Shown here piece by piece: positions 17,009 to 24,869 of a DNA stretch of 64,000 nt. The notes below the pieces were generated by a model. It was not told the origin of the DNA, made no database searches, and saw nothing but the letters and a program-made list of their open reading frames with translations. Each line of letters opens with the position of its first letter. Position 1 is the first letter of the stretch. Made by a program: the position numbers and the translations under genes. Source of the stretch: Albibacterium sp035514885 (GTDB lineage Bacteria > Bacteroidota > Bacteroidia > Sphingobacteriales > Sphingobacteriaceae). The DNA lies in contig NZ_DATJCH010000024.1 of NCBI RefSeq assembly GCF_035514885.1, positions 399,756-463,755 on the forward strand, given 5' to 3'.

Positions 17009-17494
17009 TTATTGATCAAGGAGTATCTGCTTTAATAGTTTTATGTGATTCCGTTTTCCAGCTACAATGAGGGTAACTCCTGAAGATATTTTAAAATCAG
17101 GACCCGGATTTATTATTGTTTCGTCTTGAGTGATAGCAGCAATGATAGAAGCTCCTGTCATCTTTCGTACTTCAAGCTCTCCAATTGATTTTGATATGGC
17201 TTTGGATTCTTCAGGAACTTTATACCATTCAATTATTAAGTCGTCTAATGCTACTTCAATGGTTTCTAGAGCTTTGGGCTTATATGATAATCCTCCGATA
17301 ATTCCTGCGACTTGACGTGACTCTTCATCATTCAATGTGAGGACGCATCGTGATTCATTCTCAGTTTCGTCATAATTGTAAAGTTCGCGTCTTCCATCAT
17401 CATGGATTACAATCACTACATTATCGCCATAACTCGTTTCTAGTTGATACTTCTTTCCAATACCAATTAGATCCGTTTCTTTAACATTTGACAT
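17009..17494 (-). CDS. khtT: cation:proton antiporter regulatory subunit, KhtT-like
   Basis: A 161-residue cytosolic protein. The N-terminus (ETDLIGIGKKYQLETSYGDN followed by VVIVIHDDGRRELY) matches KhtT proteins. The C-terminal half, about residues 75-161, is an RCK_C/TrkA_C domain (MTGASIIAAITQDETIINPGP). KhtT-type subunits control the KhtU antiporter, and RCK_C domains of this group bind c-di-AMP in Firmicutes. Whether that ligand is used here is not shown by the sequence. It is the first gene of a two-gene operon with khtU and is divergent from the NAD(P)HX repair gene. Confidence 0.9.
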   Translation of the reverse strand: MSNVKETDLIGIGKKYQLETSYGDNVVIVIHDDGRRELYNYDETENESRCVLTLNDEESRQVAGIIGGLSYKPKALETIEVALDDLIIEWYKVPEESKAISKSIGELEVRKMTGASIIAAITQDETIINPGPDFKISSGVTLIVAGKRNHIKLLKQILLDQ

Positions 17495-17632
17495 AATCTA
17501 TTTTCTAATAAATATTTATATATGAAAACTATAATGCTTGGTTCATCATATATTCCAAAAGTATAAAAAATAAGCCGACCATCATAATTGAGTATTTGTA
17601 AAAAGATTGGTGGTTTTTTCTTAATTTCAGGA

Positions 17633-19120
17633 ATGCGTAAATTGATAACGGTTGCACAAATGCGAGAGGCTGATGCTGATTGTTTGAAAGCGAAGAACCT
17701 TTCTTCTGTCGGTTTAATGGAAAGGGCTGCTTCTGCTTTTTTAAAAGTGTTTTCTGGGTTAATACCTGAAAAGTATCAATCGATTTTGGTCCTATGTGGA
17801 ACGGGTAATAACGGGGGGGATGGCTTAGCGATTGCACGATTATTGCAGTGTAGTGGTTATTCTAATATTCGAGTAATGATCATTCGGACGGGTGGGAAAG
17901 AATCTGCTGATTTTCTACATAACCTTGTGCGTTTGGAAGAGACACCTATTGAGTTTAGCTATTGGGATGGTGAAGATTTAGAAAATATATCGGAAGATGT
18001 TATTATTGATGCGATTTTGGGATCAGGTATTAATAGGCCGCTTAACAATGACTTGTTGAGATTGGTTAGGATGATTAATAAAACTGGCAAACATTTGATT
18101 GCAGTCGACTGTCCAACAGGATTTCCATCCGATGGTGAGTTACCTACAAATGAAAGTGTTTTGATAGTGAAAGATGTAATCAGTTTCCAAAGACCAAGAT
18201 TAAATTTTTTCTTTCCCGAGTCTGCCGCTTTTCTACAGACTTTTCATGTTGTTGATATTGGGTTGCGTGAAGAGTTTATCGAATCATGTCCTTCGGATTA
18301 CTACTTGCTTCAGAGTTCAGATATTACAGGGATTTATCGGCCTCGTGAGAATTTCAGCCATAAAGGAACTTATGGCCACGCATTGATTTATGCAGGTAGC
18401 GCAGGGAAAAGTGGAGCAGCTTTACTTTCTGCAGAAGCTTGTATATACTCCGGGGCTGGTTTAACGAGTGTTTGCATTCCGGAAGAAGATCGCGTTGCAC
18501 TGCATACACGTTTGCCTGAAGCTATGTATCTGAATATTAAAGAGGCTTGGAAAGTTGAACATAGGGATTCCTTTTCTGCTATTGCAATTGGGCCTGGTTT
18601 AGGAAATAATACGTTTTTAATAGAGCAGATTATTAATGAGACAAAAGTGCCCATGGTAATAGATGCAGACGGATTGAATTACTTGTCACATAATCGATCA
18701 TTGTTAGGTAGATTACCGAAAGGGACTATTTTAACGCCGCATATGAAAGAGTTTGATAGACTCTTTGGAGAATCGAGCTCTTGGTGGTCTCGATTATTAT
18801 TAGCTATTGAACAGGCCAAAAAATATCAGGTTATTATTGTTTTAAAAAACAGGTATACCTTTATTGTTTTAGAAGATGGTAGGGTTATGATCAACCCAAC
18901 TGGAAATCCTGGAATGGCTTCTGGTGGAATGGGAGATGTTCTTACAGGAATTATTGTTTCTTTTTTGGCCCAAGGATATACACCAAAAGAAGCTTGTATA
19001 TTGTCATGTTATTTACATGGCAAAGCTGGTGATTCATTGATTGACTCGGGCAGGTATTCTGTTTCGGCTACCCAGCTTATTGCCAAAATGCCATTTGTTA
19101 TAGGAGATATCAGAAGCTGA
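17633..19120 (+). CDS. nnr: bifunctional NAD(P)H-hydrate epimerase / ADP-dependent dehydratase
   Basis: This two-domain enzyme repairs hydrated NAD(P)H. The N-terminal YjeF epimerase domain (about residues 1-215) has VLCGTGNNGGDGLAIARLL and DAILGSGINRPL. The C-terminal kinase-like dehydratase domain (about 225-490) has AGSAGKSGAA, AIAIGPGLGNN, DADGLNYL and the catalytic NPTGNPGMASGGMGDVLTG. The 495-residue length is usual for the fusion. The ATG near 17633 (MRKLITVAQMREAD) is chosen because READ-type openings are standard; an in-frame non-ATG start lies 15 codons upstream. It is divergent from khtT, and its stop abuts the convergent 133-residue gene. Confidence 0.95.
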   Translation: MRKLITVAQMREADADCLKAKNLSSVGLMERAASAFLKVFSGLIPEKYQSILVLCGTGNNGGDGLAIARLLQCSGYSNIRVMIIRTGGKESADFLHNLVRLEETPIEFSYWDGEDLENISEDVIIDAILGSGINRPLNNDLLRLVRMINKTGKHLIAVDCPTGFPSDGELPTNESVLIVKDVISFQRPRLNFFFPESAAFLQTFHVVDIGLREEFIESCPSDYYLLQSSDITGIYRPRENFSHKGTYGHALIYAGSAGKSGAALLSAEACIYSGAGLTSVCIPEEDRVALHTRLPEAMYLNIKEAWKVEHRDSFSAIAIGPGLGNNTFLIEQIINETKVPMVIDADGLNYLSHNRSLLGRLPKGTILTPHMKEFDRLFGESSSWWSRLLLAIEQAKKYQVIIVLKNRYTFIVLEDGRVMINPTGNPGMASGGMGDVLTGIIVSFLAQGYTPKEACILSCYLHGKAGDSLIDSGRYSVSATQLIAKMPFVIGDIRS

Positions 19121-19522
19121 TTATAGATTGCTTATTTGTTCTTGTAAAATTGCTCGTCGAGAGATATGGTCTAAGGATACGAAGTGATGCTCATTTTCTA
19201 ATAAATTTACTAAAAGCAGGTACCTTTTATAAAAATGTACCTGTAATGCAAATTCGTCCTGGAGCCCGGCATATTCATCGATAAAGTAGCTAAGCATATT
19301 TAATTCCTCTGGTTTGAGATTTTTGCTTTTTATCTTTTGTAGAAATTGATTCTCTGAAAGTGTTATAAGGTCTTCATCGTTCAGCTGATAATAGTCTTTG
19401 AAAATAGCATAGCTAACTTTCTTTGCTTCTTCTTCCGCATCTTCAATAATCAGGCGCTTTACTTTTGCTAAAACCTGACTTAATTGCTGCATTTGAGCAG
19501 CTAAGGAATCTCTCTTTAACAT
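19121..19522 (-). CDS. uncharacterised 133-residue protein
   Basis: I do not recognise a named domain. The protein is acidic and leucine-rich, probably all alpha-helical (for example QMQQLSQVLAKVKRLIIEDAE followed by LYSFIDEYAGLQDE-like helices), with no signal peptide or membrane segment. It resembles small conserved hypothetical proteins that accompany LemA/TPM operons in Bacteroidota, but that is from context. It lies 11 bases downstream of the TPM-domain gene on the same strand, which makes it a likely last gene of the lemA-TPM-TPM operon. The frame, ATG and clean packing between neighbours support a real gene. Confidence 0.75.
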   Translation of the reverse strand: MLKRDSLAAQMQQLSQVLAKVKRLIIEDAEEEAKKVSYAIFKDYYQLNDEDLITLSENQFLQKIKSKNLKPEELNMLSYFIDEYAGLQDEFALQVHFYKRYLLLVNLLENEHHFVSLDHISRRAILQEQISNL

Positions 19523-19533
19523 CTATTATTTAA

Positions 19534-20334
19534 TTACCAGCCTCCACTAGCTCCACCACCACCGAACCCGCCGCCACCGAATCCACCAAAACCGCCGCCG
19601 CCGCCGAATCCACCACCACCGCCAAATCCACCTCCTCTGCCGCCGCCGAATCCGCCACCGCGATTTCCTAAGCCTCCTAAAAGAGTCCACCATAGCAAGT
19701 CGGAACTTCCTCTACTTCCTATAACCTTACCGCCACCTCTGCCATTATTACCTCCTTTAGAGATAATACTTATGATTATAAAAAAGATCACAACAAAAAT
19801 AATCGTTCCTGCGTTTAATCCCTTATTGCTTTCTTTGGGTTTAGCTTTATACTCACCTTTTGTATAGGAAATTAAAGCATTAGTTGCATCATTTAAACCA
19901 GTAAAATAGTCTTGACGCGCAAATGCCGGTTTTATTTCATTATTTATAATTTGGAATGCTATAGCATCTGGTACCGCACCCTCTACTCCATAACCTGTCT
20001 GTATAGTTACTTTTCTGTCACCCAATGATGCCAAAAGTAAAATACCACTATTGTTTTCCTTTCCTCCTATTCCCCATTTTTGAGCTAAACGAACTGCATA
20101 ATCTGCTACTTCATAATCTTGTAAAGATTGAATAAGTACAATTGCAATTTGAATGGTTGTGGAGTCGTCAAATGCTACTAACTTGCTTTCGAGTTGTTGA
20201 ATTTGATCAGCACTTAAAGTATTTGTATAGTCATTCACTAATCGATTAGAGCGTTCGGGGAAATCATCCGCATAGCTAAAGTTGATTAAAAGAAAATTTA
20301 AAAATAGAATGCTAAAGAATTTTAATACTTTCAT
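19534..20334 (-). CDS. TPM-domain membrane protein with glycine-rich tail (YgcG-like)
   Basis: About 266 residues from ATG 20334; the longer frame starts with TTG at 20364. A signal peptide (MKVLKFFSILFLNFLLINFSYA) precedes a TPM domain (about residues 25-155), with RLVNDYTNTLSADQ, GKENNSGILLLASLGDRKV and the GYGVEGAVPDAIA signature. One membrane segment (TIIFVVIFFIIISIIS) follows, then a C-terminal tail made almost only of Gly and Phe ending GASGGW. TPM proteins are membrane-linked and some have acid phosphatase activity (chloroplast TLP18.3). It is third in the LemA-TPM-TPM operon. The Gly-rich DNA is very repetitive (about 19546-19670). Confidence 0.92.
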   Translation of the reverse strand: MKVLKFFSILFLNFLLINFSYADDFPERSNRLVNDYTNTLSADQIQQLESKLVAFDDSTTIQIAIVLIQSLQDYEVADYAVRLAQKWGIGGKENNSGILLLASLGDRKVTIQTGYGVEGAVPDAIAFQIINNEIKPAFARQDYFTGLNDATNALISYTKGEYKAKPKESNKGLNAGTIIFVVIFFIIISIISKGGNNGRGGGKVIGSRGSSDLLWWTLLGGLGNRGGGFGGGRGGGFGGGGGFGGGGGFGGFGGGGFGGGGASGGW

Positions 20335-20366
20335 GAGTAGCTTAGTAAAAGCGGGAATCTTCAAAA

Positions 20367-20792
20367 TTAGAAGTAAACAACTTCGTTTGGTAATTCATTT
20401 ATATCATCGTCGGAACGGGGGAAAAAAGTTTTGAGTTGCTTGCCGGCCCGATGTATACCAGCAATTAAGCCTTCCGCAAATTGTTCCTTTTTGAACAAGT
20501 CAGCCATTATGTTTTTTGTTTCTTCCCAGAAATTTTCAGGAACTTTTTTATTAATTCCTTCATCTCCGATAATAGCAAACTTATGATCCTCTATAGCGAG
20601 ATAGATTAGAACACCGTTCTTGAGAGCTGTTTTGTGCATGTCTAACTCACTAAATCGCCTGACTGCCTGTGCTATTGCTTCATGAGGACATTTCTTCTCT
20701 ATGCATACCCTAATCTCGCCCGAAGTTCGGTTTTCGGCCATGTTAATGGCATGCATGATTTTTTCCTCTTGTTGATTATTAAAAAGTTTCAT
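20367..20792 (-). CDS. TPM-domain protein, soluble type
   Basis: A 141-residue protein formed almost entirely of a TPM domain, without signal peptide or membrane helix: ENRTSGEIRVCIEKKC, ALKNGVLIYLAIEDHKFAIIGDEG and EGLIAGIHRAGKQL are the family-like parts. It lies between lemA (3-base gap) and the secreted TPM paralogue, a widespread LemA-TPM-TPM arrangement whose job is unknown. Since the two TPM genes are paralogues, one may act on the cytosolic face and the other outside; that split is inference. Confidence 0.9.
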   Translation of the reverse strand: MKLFNNQQEEKIMHAINMAENRTSGEIRVCIEKKCPHEAIAQAVRRFSELDMHKTALKNGVLIYLAIEDHKFAIIGDEGINKKVPENFWEETKNIMADLFKKEQFAEGLIAGIHRAGKQLKTFFPRSDDDINELPNEVVYF

Positions 20793-20795
20793 TCT

Positions 20796-21374
20796 TTAAA
20801 ATTGAACATCCGGCGCCTCATTAGCACCTGCTTCTGCTGTAAAAGATCCTTTTTGCTTGAAACCAAATATTCCCGCCATTAGATTATTTGGAAATTGACG
20901 GATTTCAGAGTTGTATTGTTGGGTTGCTTCAATAAATGCACGTCTTTCTACAGATATCCTATTCTCTGTTCCTTCTAATTGAGCCTGTAATTGAAGGAAG
21001 TTTTGATTTGCCTTAATATCAGGATAAGCTTCTACAGTTGCTAATAAGCGACCCAAGGATTGAGATAAAGCTCCTTGTGCTTGTTGGAACTGTGCAATAT
21101 TTTCAGGTGTAAGGTTATTTGCATCAACATTGATAGAGGTTGCTTTGGCTCGTGCTTCAACTACTTGGGTTAAAGTTTCTTGTTCAAAATTTGCGGCACC
21201 TTTAACTGTATTAACCAGATTTGGTATTAAATCTGCTCTTCTTTGGTAGGCGTTTTCGACTTGTGCCCATTTCGCTTTCACATTTTCGTCAAGTTGAACC
21301 ATTGTGTTATAACCGCAGGAGCTTAATGATGTTATGGCAAGAAAGCCAATTAATCCAACTAATAATTTTCTCAT
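20796..21374 (-). CDS. lemA: LemA family lipoprotein
   Basis: A 192-residue protein with a lipoprotein signal (ITSLSSC, Cys20) followed by the LemA coiled-coil fold. The family motif is ENAYQRRADLIPNLVNTVKG, then FEQETLTQVVEARAKA, and RRAFIEATQQYNSEIRQFPN near the end. LemA proteins are helical envelope proteins of unknown function. Here it heads an operon with two TPM-domain genes and a small helical protein, the usual association. It is divergent from the FAD-dependent oxidoreductase gene. Confidence 0.95.
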   Translation of the reverse strand: MRKLLVGLIGFLAITSLSSCGYNTMVQLDENVKAKWAQVENAYQRRADLIPNLVNTVKGAANFEQETLTQVVEARAKATSINVDANNLTPENIAQFQQAQGALSQSLGRLLATVEAYPDIKANQNFLQLQAQLEGTENRISVERRAFIEATQQYNSEIRQFPNNLMAGIFGFKQKGSFTAEAGANEAPDVQF

Positions 21375-21442
21375 TGTTTCTTTTTTAAAGGATTAGTTTT
21401 TTAGTCGATTTATACTATTTAACTTTTAATATGCAAAAGTTA

Positions 21443-21450
21443 TACCTTTG
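21443..21450 (+). promoter_or_regulatory. putative -7 box for the FAD-dependent oxidoreductase gene
   Basis: TACCTTTG, an exact TAnnTTTG match, 33 bases before the ATG at 21483. No -33 TTG is visible at the right distance. Confidence 0.45.
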
Positions 21451-21482
21451 TTTCTTCCGAAGGAAAAATTCGGTCATACAAT

Positions 21483-23027
21483 ATGCAAAAAGTAATTGAA
21501 TTAGCCGTTATTCCAGAAAATATTTTTGATGAAAACCACCTTATAGAGCAAGCTTCGAAAAAGCTAAGTGTCTCAATTCAACGCATTAAAGCGGTTAAGG
21601 TTAATAAGAGATCCATTGATGCGCGCGGAAGAAAAGTCGTTTTTAGAATACAATTGATTGTATATATTGATGAAGAATTATCTGCTCCTGTTTTTGGATT
21701 TAATCCTGAAAATGTGTCAGGTGCAAGACCTGTTTTGATCATTGGATCTGGGCCTGCTGGGTTATTTGCTGCGTTACAATGTATAGAAGAGGGATTGAAG
21801 CCTATCATATTTGAACGTGGTAAAGATGTGAAAAATAGACGTCGTGATTTAGCGGCTTTAAATAAGATGGGGATTGTGAATGGGGAATCTAACTATTGCT
21901 TTGGGGAGGGGGGCGCAGGTACATACTCAGATGGAAAATTATATACGCGTTCGAATAAGCGTGGAGATGTTCAAAAAGTATTAGAGCTTTTTGTATATCA
22001 TGGGGCATCACCGGATATACTAATTGATGCGCGGCCACATATAGGCACTAACAAACTACCTCATATTATAGAGGACATTCGTAATACAATTATTTCTGCT
22101 GGAGGTGAAATTCATTTTGAGAAGAAGGTGGTTGATATTGAGACTCAATTTGGAGAGGTTAGGGGACTTAAATTTGAATCTGGAGAAACCGTTCTTGCAG
22201 ACTCTGTTATTGTAGCAACGGGTCATTCGGCCCGAGATATATATGAGTTGTTTTATCGCAAGAATTGGATGCTCGAGGCCAAACCATTTGCTTTAGGCGT
22301 TCGTATTGAGCATCCTCAAAAATTAATTGATAAGGTGCAGTATCATTGTGATGTAAGAGGTGAGTATTTGCCTCCTGCTTACTATAGTTTGGTGGAACAA
22401 ATCGATGAGAGAGGAGTATTTTCTTTTTGTATGTGCCCGGGAGGAGTAATAGCTCCTTGTGCTACTTCAGAAGGTGAGATAGTTGTAAATGGTTGGTCGC
22501 CATCTAAACGTAATAACCCTTTCGCTAATTCAGGTACTGTGGTTCAAGTTAATTTATCCGATATCGCGAATTCAATGAGTAATTCCCTTGCATTATTAGA
22601 GTTTCAACAATCAATAGAGAGAAAAGCATTTATTTTGGGGGGAGGTAACCAAATTGCTCCAGCTCAACGTATGATTGACTTTGTAGAAGGGAAAGTTTCT
22701 ACTAATCTGCCTGTAAATTCCTATAAACCAGGAACGCGCTCTGTGGATCTAAATGATGTTCTGCCTCATTTTATAGGCAATTCTTTGAAACAGGCGTTAC
22801 CTAGATTTGGCAAGAAGATGAAAGGATATTTTACGAATGAAGCGATTTTGGTAGGAGTTGAGTCGAGGACTTCTTCACCGATTCGAATAGTAAGAGATTC
22901 AAAAAGTCTTCAGCACCCACAAGTAAAAGGGCTTTACCCATGTGCAGAGGGCGCTGGTTATGCAGGCGGAATTGTTTCTGCCGCTATTGATGGGATTAAT
23001 TGTGCAAAAGCAATTACAAAACTATAG
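21483..23027 (+). CDS. FAD-dependent oxidoreductase (COG2509-type)
   Basis: A 514-residue flavoprotein. After a short N-terminal region (about 1-80), a dinucleotide fold PVLIIGSGPAGLFAALQC binds FAD. It is followed by FGEGGAGTYSDGKLYTR, which is typical of the COG2509 group of uncharacterised FAD-dependent dehydrogenases. VIVATGHSARDIYEL and the C-terminal GAGYAGGIVSAAIDGIN complete the FAD site. Substrate and partner are unknown for this group. A CoA-binding protein gene follows after 36 bases and may be co-transcribed. The protein is cytosolic, with no signal sequence. Confidence 0.9.
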   Translation: MQKVIELAVIPENIFDENHLIEQASKKLSVSIQRIKAVKVNKRSIDARGRKVVFRIQLIVYIDEELSAPVFGFNPENVSGARPVLIIGSGPAGLFAALQCIEEGLKPIIFERGKDVKNRRRDLAALNKMGIVNGESNYCFGEGGAGTYSDGKLYTRSNKRGDVQKVLELFVYHGASPDILIDARPHIGTNKLPHIIEDIRNTIISAGGEIHFEKKVVDIETQFGEVRGLKFESGETVLADSVIVATGHSARDIYELFYRKNWMLEAKPFALGVRIEHPQKLIDKVQYHCDVRGEYLPPAYYSLVEQIDERGVFSFCMCPGGVIAPCATSEGEIVVNGWSPSKRNNPFANSGTVVQVNLSDIANSMSNSLALLEFQQSIERKAFILGGGNQIAPAQRMIDFVEGKVSTNLPVNSYKPGTRSVDLNDVLPHFIGNSLKQALPRFGKKMKGYFTNEAILVGVESRTSSPIRIVRDSKSLQHPQVKGLYPCAEGAGYAGGIVSAAIDGINCAKAITKL

Positions 23028-23063
23028 GATATATTATGTGTTACTAAGAAAAAGAAAAGAACA

Positions 23064-23423
23064 ATGAAAAAGACCATGATAATAGGTGCCACGCCGAACA
23101 TAGATCGTTATGCGAATAAGGCTGCCACAAGATTAGTTTATACAGGGCATAAAATCGTTAATATTGGAGTTAAGAAAGGTGAGGCGGCAGGAAAAACAAT
23201 AGAGAAAGCCGATAAGATTTACAATGATATACACACGATTACACTTTATATCGGATCGCAAATTCAAAAAGAATATTACGATTATATCCTGAAGACTAAA
23301 CCTAAACGGTTAATATTTAATCCAGGTGCCGAAAATCCGGAGTTGTACAAATTGGCTGAAGAGAATGGTATCGAGGCAACGAATGCCTGTACATTGGTTT
23401 TATTAGCAAGTAACCAGTTTTAA
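23064..23423 (+). CDS. CoA-binding domain protein
   Basis: A 119-residue Rossmann-fold protein of the CoA_binding_2 type: TMIIGATPNIDRYANKAATRL at the N-terminus, then HKIVNIGVKKGEAAGK, and the conserved C-terminal LIFNPGAENPELYKLAEENG. These small proteins resemble the CoA-binding domain of succinyl-CoA synthetase, but their function is not known. It follows the FAD oxidoreductase on the same strand and ends 3 bases from the convergent yjjG-type gene. Confidence 0.9.
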   Translation: MKKTMIIGATPNIDRYANKAATRLVYTGHKIVNIGVKKGEAAGKTIEKADKIYNDIHTITLYIGSQIQKEYYDYILKTKPKRLIFNPGAENPELYKLAEENGIEATNACTLVLLASNQF

Positions 23424-23426
23424 CAG

Positions 23427-24140
23427 TTAGAATATCTCCATTAATTCTTTTAATTCGATGATTTGATACTTAATATCTTTAGGCCTATTAATATTATTAG
23501 GATTAAAGAAAATTGCGTCAATTCCGAAGTTTTGTGCTCCACGTATATCGGCCTCTATACTGTCGCCAATCATTATACTTTCATTCTTTTCTGCTAAGGC
23601 ACCTTTAAGTGCATAGTTAAAAATCTCTGGATGAGGTTTATGTATACCTATATTCTCGGAGATAATGATTTGGGAAAAGTACTTGCCTATTCCTGTATTT
23701 GTAACTTTAGTTTCAGAAGCATTTTTAAACCCATTTGAAATTAAATGCAGTACATATCTTTTTTGTAAATATTCTAATACTTCAATTGCATGAGGAAAAA
23801 GATTTGTTTTCTGTGGACATAACGTTAGATAATCCTCTTCGAATTGTAAAGGGAATAAAGAGGGGTCTATACCGAGATCTTTAAAGGTATTAACGAATCT
23901 TGCAGCTCTCAGATTATCTTTTGTAATCTCCCCTATATGATACTGAGCCCACAGTTTGTGGTTGTTTGTTGTATAGGTTGCTATAAAGTTATCACAAGAG
24001 GCGATGCCTAATTTACGAAAATCGTAAATCTCAAAGAGTTCAGTAAGTGTTTCTTCAGCATTTTTATCAAAGTCCCATAAAGTATGATCAAGATCGAAGA
24101 ATAGATGCTTTTTTGATTTGAAAGTTGCTAAATCCATCAT
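23427..24140 (-). CDS. yjjG: YjjG-family HAD nucleotidase
   Basis: A 237-residue HAD-superfamily hydrolase. Motif I is FFDLDHTLWDF (Asp nucleophile and Asp general acid), motif II LISNG, motif III the Lys in HKPHPEIF, and motif IV IMIGDSIEADIRGA. The cap region and length match the YjjG non-canonical pyrimidine nucleotidases, which clear damaged or unusual nucleoside monophosphates. Its ATG overlaps the upp stop by 4 bases (ATGA), so it is translationally coupled to a pyrimidine salvage enzyme, fitting that role. Confidence 0.92.
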   Translation of the reverse strand: MMDLATFKSKKHLFFDLDHTLWDFDKNAEETLTELFEIYDFRKLGIASCDNFIATYTTNNHKLWAQYHIGEITKDNLRAARFVNTFKDLGIDPSLFPLQFEEDYLTLCPQKTNLFPHAIEVLEYLQKRYVLHLISNGFKNASETKVTNTGIGKYFSQIIISENIGIHKPHPEIFNYALKGALAEKNESIMIGDSIEADIRGAQNFGIDAIFFNPNNINRPKDIKYQIIELKELMEIF

Positions 24141-24787
24141 TTCGTACCTTTGCTTCCATAAGCAAGATCTCCCGCATCTCCTAATCCCGGAACGATATAA
24201 GCTTTACTAGTTAATTCAGCATCAACAGCCCCTATCCAGAAGGATGCATTCGGTAGGAAAGCTTTAGTATGTTCTAAGCCTTCTTCACTTGCAATTGCTG
24301 AAACAATATGGAGATGTTTAATTTTATATTCAGCAAGTAATTCTTTACATATAAGAACCATACTTTTACCGGTTGCCAACATTACATCTGAAACAATAAC
24401 TGTATGACCATTAAGGTCAGGCGTAGCTTGATACTCTTTATATATTTCGAATTCTCCGCTTTTTTTAGTCTTACGATAAGCAGCTATAAAAGCACAGCTC
24501 GATTGATCAAAAATGTTTAATAGACCTTGGTGCAATGGTAATCCTGCTCTTAAAATAGTTGCTAATATGGGGGGGTCTATTAATAGTTGGGTTTGAGCCT
24601 CTCCTAATGGGGTGACGACCTTCTTGTTTTCATAAGAAAGAGTTTTACTGATTTCATAAGCAAATATTTCACCTATTCTTTCCAGATTCCTTCGAAAGCG
24701 CATTTGATCATTTTGGATGTCAACATTCCTTAGTTCTGCAAGAAAGTGATTTGCAATACTATTAGTATCAGTTAGGATATGGATCAT
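24137..24787 (-). CDS. upp: uracil phosphoribosyltransferase
   Basis: Upp makes UMP from uracil and PRPP in pyrimidine salvage. The 216 residues include PPILATILRAGLPLHQGLL, the PRPP-binding VIVSDVMLATGKSM, and the C-terminal GLGDAGDLAYG that contacts uracil. The length is typical. It is the first gene of a pair with the yjjG-type nucleotidase (4-base overlap) and is divergent from uvrB with only 82 bases between the starts. A TAnnTTTG box lies immediately upstream of the ATG. Confidence 0.96.
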   Translation of the reverse strand: MIHILTDTNSIANHFLAELRNVDIQNDQMRFRRNLERIGEIFAYEISKTLSYENKKVVTPLGEAQTQLLIDPPILATILRAGLPLHQGLLNIFDQSSCAFIAAYRKTKKSGEFEIYKEYQATPDLNGHTVIVSDVMLATGKSMVLICKELLAEYKIKHLHIVSAIASEEGLEHTKAFLPNASFWIGAVDAELTSKAYIVPGLGDAGDLAYGSKGTK

Positions 24788-24791
24788 ATAG

Positions 24792-24799
24792 CAAAAATA
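24792..24799 (-). promoter_or_regulatory. putative -7 box directly before upp
   Basis: Minus-strand TATTTTTG, exact TAnnTTTG. Its last base is 5 bases before the upp ATG at 24787, the same spacing as at panD and the FeoB-associated gene. It implies a leaderless or near-leaderless transcript. Confidence 0.5.
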
Positions 24800-24824
24800 G
24801 GTTAATTGCTGACTATATTATCTT

Positions 24825-24832
24825 TAAATTTG
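24825..24832 (+). promoter_or_regulatory. putative -7 box for uvrB
   Basis: TAAATTTG, exact TAnnTTTG, 38 bases before the uvrB ATG at 24870. An ATTG lies 16 bases upstream, slightly closer than the usual -33 spacing. Confidence 0.5.
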
Positions 24833-24869
24833 TAAAAACAATTTATTCTCCTTTAAGTTTTGATCATAC

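Noticed and set aside
17529..17837. Minus-strand frame of 102 codons over the start of the NAD(P)HX repair gene
   Set aside because: GTG start, overlap with conserved coding sequence, basic low-complexity product; not a gene.
19546..19670. Highly repetitive GGN/CCN block resembling a repeat array
   Set aside because: It is the coding DNA for the glycine-rich tail of the TPM protein, not a CRISPR or mobile repeat.
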